Shown: positions 11,301-23,300 of the stretch, one piece after another | Position numbering within the stretch: the first letter of the stretch is position 1 | Layout: every line of letters begins with the position of its first letter | DNA from: Branchiostoma floridae | Lineage: Eukaryota; Chordata; Leptocardii; Amphioxiformes; Branchiostomatidae | Length of the DNA: 64,000 nt | Direction of reading: 5' to 3' | NCBI RefSeq assembly: GCF_000003815.2 | Contig: NC_049979.1 | Span: forward strand, 7,662,589 to 7,726,588 | The notes under the pieces: model-generated | What the model was told of the DNA's origin: nothing | The model's database searches: none | What the model saw: the letters and a program-made list of their open reading frames with translations, nothing else | Program-made: the position numbers and the translations under genes

Positions 11301-14300
11301 NNNNNNNNNNNNNNNNTTCTTGTTTACCTAAGTTGACATCCAACACACGGGTGTGCCGAAACATTGAATGTCCACTTTTGGTCAATTTTTGTCAAATCTA
11401 TTTCCAACATAAAAAAATTGTGATGCCTATTTAGTGTTGTGGCTTGTTTAAGTTAGTAAATGTGAAAGTAACCCAGGACTGCTTCTGCTCTCGGAAAACG
11501 ACACGGGCGTGTTTCCCGTCAGCGTGCGAGTTTTCGCAGCTGATTACAAGGGATTGTTGAAGACAAAACAAAAATTTCAGTCTTTGTCGACAAGTGCAAG
11601 ACAAAGTCAAAGACAAGAATAGATCTCGATCTCGGTAAATGTGTTATTTATCTGCTATAGAATATGATATGTTTTGTCAAACCGGCTTGTCTTGATCCGT
11701 ACAATGAACTTTTGCATGAATCGATCAAAATGGCGATTGCACTGTGATTATTCCCCACCTCTTTTTGTCTCAAGCTATTCAGAAGAGCAAGTATAAAGTT
11801 TAATACTGCTCCCTCCTAGAGGCGCGGCGCAAATATCCACGCACCTTGTGTACATGTATTTGGGGGTCAACGACCTATCCACGCAGGCTGCGTCTTTCGG
11901 GGTCAACGACCTATAAAGTGCGTGGCTTTGAATGCAGAAAACTTCGGATGGATTGCACAATCGAATAAATCCAACCTGTGTTTTCACTTCAGAGTATAAA
12001 AGTTGTGTTGCAGATTGCCTTTTCTACCCCCCAAAATAAGAATTTTATACAAATGAGAACGTACTAAGCCCGCTAGCAACCCGAAAGACTGCACGGCAGC
12101 GGAAGGCTGCCTTAGGTTGATTTTACAGCATTTTTACTATTCACGCTGTCGTAAAATCAAGGCGCTAATCAGTTCTTACGGCGAGGACACGCTGCTCATT
12201 ATCGACCTCATTAGCGTTAATGAGCTAGCGGCACCGTAATCTGGTGTTCACCGTAAACGTGTACACGATCGTAATTACGCCGTGTTTACGTTTTCGAATT
12301 TTCGTAATTACGTTACTTTTTACCATGCTGGTACTGTAGAGTAGCCTTTGCTCTGACCTGAGTTTGTCGGTAGATGAGATCCTCAGTTGTTGGGAGAGGT
12401 TGCTGGTTGCAGGGATATGGTAGGTGGGCAGGCCAGCAGAAGCCCTCATGATTCGAGCAATGGCATGATGTACCAGGTTGGACTGGAGTTGAAGCTGTAA
12501 GGAACAAACCCAGGTTACTCACAACTTAAGGACATACAGCTGTCTCAGTCCTGCGCATAGTTTTGGTCAACCTTTCAATACTGTCTCTTAAAAACCTTCT
12601 AGCAAAGTAGTTTGAACATTGGATATCAATCCTTCTAGTTGAACTGCATCACTTGGTGAGTTCTGATCCATCCAGTACAGAAAGGAACCACAAAGCTAAA
12701 CTCATTTCAAGTAAGATGATCATCCTGACATCACCAGCCCTGTCCAAACCTCCTCACCTGTATGCAGTCATTGTAAGCCTGCTGAACTTTCACGTCTTCC
12801 TCCTTCGTCTCAGGTGTGCCCCTCTTGAGGGAGGCCAGGCCCCAGGTGGTCTGGGGCAGGTCCAGGCTGTTCAACAGGCTGTCTAGTCGGTTACAGGCCA
12901 GGCTGTACCTGTGGGGATCATTCAAACATCATCAAGAAGTGCAGGCATTTATGTACCATTGCAAGATATTATCACAGAGAACACAATATAATTCATGGGC
13001 GAGACTAATTATTTTCTGTCATACCAAATGATTTTCAACGGTGCCTAGGTTGCCCAAATTAGGATTGTGAGATTTGTATGTAGTTGTAGTAGTGGAAGTA
13101 GTAGTATCCAGTATTTGATTATACTGCTGGTGAGGTCCCTGACACACAAGTGGTCACCAGTCCGCTAGTCTTCACACCACTCTTCCAAGTGGGCCTTACC
13201 TGTGGGTTCATGCTGATTAGGCGGCACACTTTTGTGTCCTTCCTGACACACTCCAACAAGATTTCCAGGCTCTACTACAACCTCTGTTGCCAGCAACTGC
13301 ACTTTGGTGGTGGAGTCGATGCAGCCACAGGCTTGTTCAACATGTTTACAGTATTATTATCTTCAGTCAGCGTAGGCATCTGCACTCAGTAACTAACCTG
13401 CACTGTATGTCCTCCTGTAGAGCGACCAGTAGCTGTAGATGCTGTTCTACGCTGGCCACACGGCCCTGTCCCTCCTCGGAACCACTACTCCCGGCTGCCT
13501 CTCTCTCCCAGGGGAAGATGCAGGTGTGCCCGTAGAACTGTCCCACAGGGATCTTGGACCGGGTGGTGCCACTGCCATACCTGCCAATCACTGTGATCTG
13601 CAAGTAATCAGGGCATACAATAAATAGTCTGAGCAATACAAACTCTGTCCAAGGCCGTAATTGGTCCCTCCCTAGGAGGCTGGTCAGATGATGGGTAGGC
13701 TGCTATAAGCGAGATTTAATCAGGATGGGTATACATGGGATCAAAACCAAGTTAAAAGCTGCAGGCTACCTTTTAACAAGATACTGAATAGATTTAGTTT
13801 CATCACTCAAACTTTCAGTTCAATTTGCATAAAGTTGAAGTTCCAAGATACCAATGCTTAAATTTCAGCATGCTAAGGTAGCTGTTTGGAACCACATTTG
13901 TACTGGTTACATCGTTAGGCAGTAGGGAGAAGGTTAGTCTTTAAGTCTTTAACTTGAAAAAGCTTAATCTTTTTAACTGAGACTTGAAGTGATAGTAGAA
14001 TTACATAAGCATCATGTTCATGCAAAGTAAAACAAAGAAATTTGGGTAAAAGACTGCCATATTTACAAAAATCTGCAGCACCCCTACCTTCAGAAACCTG
14101 CAGATGGGTGGTGGCATGAGGTCAGTGAGCACCAGCGACCGTGTGCCGATGTCCGTAGACACGACCAGACGTCTCCCGTCCACCTCCTCACCCTGGGTCC
14201 ACACGTCCACGGACAGGGAGGACAGGTCCCCGCACGCAGGGATCACCATGTCAGTCAGCAGGACCTGCCGGCCGAAATCCAGCACTGCAAACCTCCGGGC

Positions 14301-17300
14301 ACCTGAATATGGAGGGGAGGGTCCACAGGTCATTGATTGGGGTTTACATACACTCATAGAACTTGAGCTTGTCAAAACATGGAACTTGATAACCACCTTG
14401 AGAACCCCTTCTTCAATTTGAAAGAAAATGTCGAAAGAAATGTTATGCATTATAGACTACATTTTGAATTGGTCTTAAATCTCCATTTGCATCTTTATTT
14501 TGAAAATGAACAGTACAGAACACTAAAAGATGAGAGTCCACCTGTCATCAATTGGGGGTTTCATACACTCACAACATTTGAATTTTTCAAAACATGGAAC
14601 TTGATAACTACTTTGAGAGCCCCTTCTTCTACTTGAAAGAAATGTTATGCATTATACACTATATTTTGGATTGATCCTAAATCCCCATCATTTGTATCTT
14701 TATTTTTTTTTATTTTGTAAAAGAACAGAACACAACTCTTAAAGATGCATCACAGTTTCCAGATCTTTACCCCGGTTGTCTCTTCAATTCAGTTAGAAAC
14801 ATTACGTAAAACAAAATTTTACCATAGCCTAATGCAACACTTCTGTACTCGCAGATGGGAAGTACAGACTGATAGGTTCAACATATAGCATACCTATGAA
14901 GTTAGGTTTTTCAACACATGGTTAGCATAACTATCAAGAGATGTTACCCGAGTGCATCCTCTCTATAGTCAACACCTGTGGGACAGGTGGCTGCAGCAGG
15001 TGGTAGTACAGGTGTGTGCTGACCGCGTGCACCGGTCGCCCCTCAGGTGGCGGCGGAGGAGGTGTGGGTTCAGCACCCTGCCAGGCGAGCGTAGGGTTCT
15101 TCATAAGTGTGATGTGGTGATACTGGAGGTTTGACAGGAGAGGAAGGCACCACACTTCATCCCAACCAGAGCACAGCACACACCACGCAACAGCAAGAGT
15201 TACAAGGTTCATGTTGGAAGGGGTGAGCAACGATCGGACTAGGGCAGAATTTGAGCTAACAAATGGACTCTCAGTAAGGTACGTAGAAGACTCTGAGTCT
15301 GTCAGTCTGTTTGTGTATGTCTGCATGTCTACTTGATAGCCAAAGTTTGCAGATATTTTGCTGAATACAGATACTATACAGGGCAGGCTAGGGCCTTGGT
15401 GTCACCTGTCTTTGCAATCTACTTTTCTGTAATATGTGACAGACACAGCAGAAAACTATGGTGACAACTGTTGTTTTTCTTTTGTTTTCTGCACAACTTC
15501 ATATGCATATTTTAAAAGATATGCTGTCTGATCTTCCTCCATGTATTTTAAAAGATAGCTTGAAATTTTCAGAACTCCTATACCACCACTTCTTTTGGTT
15601 GTGGGGAGGAATGAAATGCAAACCCCTTCAGTTGTATGAACCTTGAAAATAGAGGCAGCAACGCATGCATAGGTTGAAGTTTGAGTGAGGGATAAAGACT
15701 TGGATCCAAATAGGCAAGGAAAGATATTAATGTTGTTATCTCTCAGTACACAACAAGTCTGTGATCAAAGTTACATAAATCAACAATCATTACAATACTA
15801 ATTAAAACAAACTACATGTAATGTTACAGTAACTGTATTTCTTAGCGCTAGTCAATAATACAATAAAGTTGACATTCAGCGAACTTCAGTACAACCAAGA
15901 AGCAACAACCAGAAAGAAACAAGTAATACACACCCAAAAAGGCAATAAACAGTTGACACATCAAAATAAGAAACATTTCCTGTTTCAATTATTTGAGACA
16001 ATATCTGACCTTTTTGTTTCCTTGCTGCTGCAGGACCTGTGCATACGATGGCGGCTTTTCAGGGAGGGGGAAGGAGGAGAGGAATGTTCCGAATCCTGAG
16101 ATTGCTTTCTGCCCTCCTGACTGTGGTTCATTCGGGGGGGTCAGAGGGGGGGTCATGAAGAGGGGGGTCGACTTGGGTGTCGGAGGAAAGACCGTCTCGG
16201 TGGTGTAGCTGAACATGGGCGCGGGGTTGATGTTGTTTCCCATGTTAGCCTCCATCTTGGACTCCTGCAGCTTCTGCTCCAGCTTCTGCTTCTGGAGTGG
16301 GAGAGATGTGGTGATAAACGCAGGAAACTGGAGCCACCAGCAGGAGTAGAGAAAGCACAGGAAAGCACACAGAGAACAACGGGTGTTGGACATCACATGG
16401 ACAAGTACAGAAAATGTAGAAAGGTAGTACAGCGACTTGGGCAAGGAAAATGAATTGATGCCTACAGAGAAATACATGTAAGATGTAGCTAAACAGAGTT
16501 GTTAACGTTAAATGAAAGAGTCGCCATTGCCAAAAGCATGGTAAAAGGTTCTGTATTTGTGTGAATTCTAAGACATTGTAACTACTACTTGTGTACAGTT
16601 GGTAGATAAAATTACATTCAGTTTTTCTTCCTTTGGCTTTAACTGCTTGGGTTTCTTGGAGAATGATGAAGGGAAGAATGTTGGAAACTGGACATTAATG
16701 AAAGTAACAAAAGAAACATGAAAGAAAATGATCATGTCGAATTAATATGCCATGAAGAAAATTGAGAGATAGTCCAGGAGTGGACAAGGAGAATACAAAA
16801 TGTAACAGAAATGAGTTACAGCACAAGTAAAAATTGCATAGCAGTTCACAAGATGATGATTACATGTGGGAGTTAAAGAACAAGTAATCAGCAATCGTGT
16901 ATTTTATAAAGGATCATAGATTCATAGTATAAATGGGAGTCAATTGATTAACAAATGACAGCCAAAAGAAATGATGAAAAGCAGAAAAAGCAAACAGATG
17001 ATTGAAGATGCAAAGTGGTAAGAATGAGGATGTACCATACCATGGAGACATTAGTGACAGGAAATGTGATACACAACACAGAGACAGAAACACAGCAGAA
17101 AGAGAATAAGGCTGATTAGGAATGTAGAATTATTTTTTGTTTATGAGTAGACAAGTCTGACCAAAATGAATTCCTTTATATGCATGTTTGGATACATTGT
17201 TAATGAAACCGCAAAATTTGTAATTGCTGTAGCTGACATAAATATAGAAACAGGACCCTTGTTTTTTTCCTAAACATAAGAGTGCATGTACAATGTAAAT

Positions 17301-20300
17301 ACCTTATTTCATATTGAAGATTGCATGAGTGAATCCATAAAGGTTCCTACAAAGATACATGTACCTGACATTTGTCTAAGACACCCATATCTTGTCAACA
17401 CTAATTCTTGCACGGTGATTTTCTGAGTGCTGACGAACAGCTGTTTGGTTCTTTACCTGCTGCTGCAGTTTGATGAGGTGCTGCTGTTTTTGCTGCAGTG
17501 CGCTCAGCTGCTGTTCAGCCGAAGCCATGGCATTCTGTAGTGACGCCAGCGCGGCCTCTGCGGCAGACTGCACGGAGCTGTTGCCCTCCCCGGCTATGGC
17601 TGTGGTGCCTGTGCCGCTCATGGGGGCCACCACGGAGATACCACTGGTGGTGGGGAGGGACGGAGCTGGAGGGAGGCAAGAGGCCGTGTTATGCCGTATC
17701 CTTCTTCATATTGACATGCCGGGTAACAGTAAAATGTCTTCTTCTTTTTTTAATATTAAGTTCGCAGGGCCTGATGTTACCATCAGAGTGGCCCAGAGCG
17801 TTAACTATAGCAGGATTTCTTCTCCCTAAGTCAGAAGCATCAAGCTTAATTAGGCAAGCTTGACTTCAATGACTCATTAGACGATGCAGGGGTTACGAAG
17901 GCTGTTCTACCCCATCTTCAGGAATATGGCATCAAGTCATTTCTTCTCCAAGACCTTCTGAGGACTCTAGGCTTTACAACTGAAACCTTACTCAACTTAA
18001 CTTAAAACAAAGAGGTTGGTTGGTGGTTCATGAATAAAAGGCTACAAATTCTTCTGTTACCAAACAGGCAGATTTGAGATGCTTGAAGTATCATAGTACA
18101 TGAATCATGGAGAATGAAGAATCATGGACATCAAATTTTTGCTTCCCTTCGGAGAAGGCCAATTAAGGCCATGAAATATTGTTTGCACCATACAATCCAG
18201 CATATGCATGGACCCAAAGGATAGGGCCACTTGGATGAGTGGTGTGAAGACTAGCTGACTACTACCCACCTCTGTGCAAGGGACCCCAGCAGCAGTATAA
18301 ACAAATACTGGATACTACTACCATACAATGTAGGAAGTCATCTACATAGGAGCTTTACAACTATCCCAGAACAGAGACCATGGGTGCCATAAACTTCCTG
18401 CAACTTATGATCCACTGCTCACTGAGTCACGTGTCCTATCTGCATAACGTGACATCACAGTAGCAGTGCATTGTTCATTCCTTGACAAAGACTGGTGCTA
18501 TTCAGTCGAAAATTCGGGTGAGTGCAACTTTTGTGTTGGATATCATAGTTAAACTAGTTCAAGACTGACTTCTACCAACACTGATGAAGAACAAAGAAGC
18601 TATTCAATGCTTGTCACCTGAGTCAGCCTTCTCCATGCGGGTGCCATCACTGGTGCTACTGCAGGTGAAGTGCAGTGGCTCCACCTCCAGCATGCCCTTC
18701 AGCAGCTGCTGCACCTCCGACAGGTTGGAGTCGCTGTCCTTGCCCGTGGGGTTGTTGATGTTGTCGGCCATGGCCAGCAGCTCGTCCAGGGTGGAGCCAG
18801 TGCCGGCCTTGCTGGCTATGGACTGGTCGATATCAAACAGCACTGGCTCAAACGGCGTGCCGTAAAGACCAAACCTGGAGTAGAGGCAAGGGCAAGAGCA
18901 CGAGTAATAGGAAATCAAGATGGAGCACACTGAATTATCCTGTTGACACACTTTTATCTTGCTTCCACTTCACTCTTATTCCCATCATATTGCAGTAAAG
19001 AGCATCTTTCTCTTATCTGTATTTCATGTATTTTTTATTGTCAACAGATACAGGTACCAGTAGTTGCAGCATTCAACAAATCATGTTATACATATCAATA
19101 GTACTGTCTTTGTATAAATGACTGACGTCATTCATCTTTAATTCATGAATCTTCCTTGGAAAGGCTGTCGGAATATCTTTGACTGGAGCACTGGCTACCT
19201 AGTTTCAACACCTTAGTTGTTGTACATGTACCCACCTTGCCCTGAGAAGTGCGTGTTGGGGTAACATCCTGCTGTTGAGCTGTTCGGACAGCTCTGACAG
19301 AAGCGACACGCACGTCCGGCCGATGGCATCCACATCCATCAGCTTGACATGGTTGAACAGGGTGAAGTACCAGTGTAGGGCCCCGGCAGACGCGGCGTGA
19401 GGGGTTAGGGGCAGGCAGTCCAACAGGGCATGGAGAAGAGCCACGTTGAACGTGGCCAGTTGGTCCAGGTCTCCTGACTGCTTTGCATAGCTAAACAGGA
19501 GGTAGCAAGGACAATGCTCAGTAAATTCTTCACACTATCTTGCTACAATTACATGACATATGTTAAGTTTATCTTCCTTTTATGACAGCTACATGTAAAT
19601 TGCTTTAAGAAAGCTCAGGTCTCCTCTGAATCTATATCAATATAGTATTAACTTGTCTTACAACGTCTGTCCGTTTACAACATCATATCCAACTGCTTGA
19701 GTAACTGCTTTTTGGAATATAGATGATGAATCCTATTTAAGACCAAGCTTTGACACTTGAGTATAGAACATAGTACAAGTAGCTAGTATTTCCTACGATA
19801 AGACATTTGGACGAGACAGGCATTCTTACTCGAGACATAGAACGATGAGCCGCGTGCACTTGTGTGCCACGCTGCGGGTGGCCTCCAGGAAGCTGGACTT
19901 GACCAGGCTGGGAAGGTAGGACTGCACACAGGTGATCACATGACCATGTTTCGCCCTGTGGGTTGAAAGAAGCAACGTACACAATTCAAAGGGGTGAACA
20001 GGAAAACTACTTGTGCTGGCATAAATATCGCAAATCAAGAAGTGAAAGGCTCAGAAGAATAAAAGAAGTGACAAAAAGACAGTACACACCCTTTCTGGTT
20101 CATCTGAACTGACGCCAGCCAAGCCAAGATGTCAAGTGCCACAATCTGAGCATGCTCAAAACATGGGAAATCCCATTTCCGTGCCTCTGCCTCCTTCTGC
20201 TCACCAGTTGCTAAACAAACCAGCTGCTCCCAGAAGGACGGTGTCTCCAGCATCAGACATCTCTGGGTTCTGTACACAGACATTACAAATTATACACAGC

Positions 20301-23300
20301 ATACTATATGCATGTCACCATTAATATGTTGTATACTTAAAGTCTGGCAGCCTCAACTTGCCCCTACTGCTTTTTCATTATAACCAATAATCTACTAGAG
20401 CAGTGACCATGTTGTAAACTAAATGGCAACTTGATGGAGCGCTGAATGAAGTTCATTGACGCTAAACGAACCTTGTTACACTTTTTTGTTTTTTTTTTAT
20501 CTTTTCAGTCATATCTTTACATTTTGTATGCATGACATTCCAATTACAAAACCAAGGGTTACACGGATTCAGAGTGGTCTAATGGAATGGGGGCCTTGGG
20601 CAAAGATACTGTTAACTCTGAAACAGTTCTGTCCTGTTTTCTGACATGCTAATTCCTTCAAAACATTACAAAACCTGGTGCAGACTTCAACTTGCAGGTG
20701 CAAAGCTTTGCTATATGGTTCTGAAAGGCTGGAACTTTTAAGCAAGATAAGAGATGACCTCCTGACCTCTCCCTGGGTATGGTAGTCCTCTTGCACCTCC
20801 TGATGGTGATGGACAACTCCTGGATCCAGTTGCAACCTTTGACCTTCTCCACTTTCTTCTGGTTGGGTGCAGTCTGGGCTAACCGGTCAGCTGCACTCAG
20901 GGCCTTGTCTGCAAGAATGGACTTTATTGCTGCACCTGAAGCAGACAGAAAATTAGAATTATATCATTTCAGTCTTGTGACTTGTCAAAATGAGAGGATT
21001 TTGCAAAAATCTTGTCAGGACTAAGAAACTTTCAAATCAATATTCAGACTCTCATGCTACAAACAATGTACATGCAAAGCAAGCTTGACATCCCAAACAC
21101 AGCCTATGCTAAGACTCTGCCAATCAACAAACAACACACGTTTTAGATAAAGACCTTTAGTATTGTTGGTGGCAGGTTTGACGGCATCTCCGGCTGACTC
21201 CTCAGGGTCCAGAGCCTTGATGTGCAGGAGGAAGGCCTTGTGTTTACTCCTGAGCAGCGCCGGGCTGGTCAGACTCAGGATGCCACTGTTCCCCGTCAGG
21301 TCTAGCCCAGACTCCATCAGGATGGGCCCGCACAGGATATCTGTCTTGTGTGTGTCCAGGAACTGGGGCTTCAGCTCGTCATCTTCCTCCTCTGCTGCTC
21401 TCCCCTCTCCCTCCTGCTGTAGCTCAAACTCGATGGGTTGGTCCACTTCCACGTCGTCGAACAGCTTTTCCAAGCTCGAGACTTCTTCACTGACGCCCTT
21501 GTTTTTCAACCGCCCAGTTTTGGTTAGGAGCTTTCTGGTGGCAGGGTCAAGGGCGGGGCCGTTGGTGTTGGTAACTGCAATGTTACGTTGCCGAAGAAGG
21601 GTGACCTGTGAAGCAAGGAAAAAGATGGTTGTCAAAACATTTGCTGAAGAATTAAAGAAGGTTTTGAGGGTATTGATCAAATGTTTAAACTAAATGTTTA
21701 AACAAAAGAGGATGAAATGCGCTTAAGATAAGAGCTAGTTATAACAAGGGTTTCTCTTTTGTTTAGTTCAGACAGACAACAGTGTTGTAGGAGCCACAAG
21801 AGGACTGAAATTGCTGAATCTGGAATCTATATCGTTTACTACTGTACAAATGTATTTGGTCCCGTTTGTTGATAATTATAAAATGTCAATACATTAGGTA
21901 ATTCCAACCTGTATTACTACCCTAAAGATCAATAAATAAATAAATTACCTGTATTTTAGGGAGGACGCTGAAGTTGTGGCAGAGAGAGAACTTGACGTCC
22001 ACATGGCCGATGGTGCAGGGTTTGGGTACGATCAGCTCAAACAGGTGTTCATCCCAGCTGGAACTACAGGAGAAATACAGGGGAACAATGTCTCATGTGC
22101 ATCTACATTCTGTAAGTGGTGAACTTACCACAAAGCTTAGCCTTGGATATTGTTTGATATCCACTTACTCCTTTCAACAGTTGACTAGAACTAAATGACT
22201 CCTCCACAGCAACAGTGGCTTTGTTTTGATTCATTTTGTTTTGTTCTATTCAGATTTCCATTAGTGGTACAATATTTAGTAGTCACTATTACATCTAACA
22301 TGAATACAGTTGAATGGCTTCTGTACATATATTGTACACAAATTCCCTGACTGCACCTCTGAGGTGATCAGCTGAGATCAACTCAAGATGACTCAAGACA
22401 AACATTACTGTATATATATTGTGCACAAATTCCCTGACTGCACCTCTAAGATGATCTCATGATTAAACAAGAAAAACATGACTTCAAATCATACAACTTT
22501 TCGTCTTGCAAAGCATTTTGGTGCAGCTTCACATCTATGGCTTCCTTTCCCCTGAATTTTCCCCGGCGAATATGTACCTGTCAGGCTGTAGCCTCCATGA
22601 CCGTGTGTGTCTGGTGGCGTCGCCCTCCTGTTGCTGGTGCAGGTGTAAAGGATACAATGTGTGGCAACGTGTACATACAAAGCAGTTACATACCTGTCAG
22701 GCTGTAGCCTCCATGAGCGTGTGTGTCTGGTGGCATCGCCCTCCTGTTGTTGGTGCAGGTGCTGCGGATGTCTGCGCTGCTGCTGCTCCTGTTGCACCTC
22801 CGTCCAGCAGGGCGGGACCGTGGCCGTGAAGCGCGGCACCAGCGTGCGGAACTTCACCAGCTCTCGCAGGGACGACAGGGACTCGGCGGTCAGGGGCTGG
22901 TACAGGAGCAGGTCATCTGCCTGACCTGAACACAAGGAAAATGAGAAGCATTAGCATAGCATCAAGCATCATATGAATATCGTACATGATGAAATACAGT
23001 AAACAGAGATGACAGGGACTCGGAGGTCAGAGGCTGGTACAGGAGCAGGTCATCTGCCTGACCTGAACACAAGGAAAAGGAGAAGCGTTAGCAAAGCATA
23101 GTGTGTATTAACGTTCACTATGAAATTGTGATGTGACATTATATGAATATCGTACATGTACATGCTGAAATATAGTAAACAGGGATGACAGGGTTTCTGC
23201 GGTCAGGGGCTGGTACAGGAGCAGGTCATCTGCCTGACCTAAACACAAGGAAAAGGAGAAGCGTTAGCAAAGCATAGTGTGTATTAACGTTCACTATGAA

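Larger units (their letters stand above)
5702..12336. mobile_element. 6.6-kb TIR element, apparently non-coding, in BIRC6 intron 26
   Basis: The left end (5702) starts CAGTACCAGCACGGTAAA. The right end (12336), read on the opposite strand, starts CAGTACCAGCATGGTAAA: 17 of 18 match. Both sides are flanked by TA (5700-5701 and 12337-12338). CAGT ends plus TA target duplication resemble IS630/Tc1/mariner-type elements, but the length and lack of any recognisable transposase ORF do not. Subterminal palindrome CGTAATTACG occurs at 5771-5780, 12270-12279 and 12303-12312, and inside at 6437-6446. The interior is CpG-rich relative to flanking intron, and holds a tandem array, a retroposon-like tail and a 100-N gap. 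It may be a non-autonomous composite, or two elements sharing one family of ends. Confidence 0.72.

Noticed and set aside
21163-21693. 176-codon plus-strand Ser-rich frame
   Set aside because: Antisense shadow of BIRC6 exon 14. The minus frame matches BIRC6 with correct splice borders.
22489-22935. Single long exon covering exon 12 and its 3' copy
   Set aside because: After the real donor at 22693 the frame is lost to intron sequence and a shifted reading of the copy. Only the 22694-22925 exon joins in phase with exons 11 and 13.
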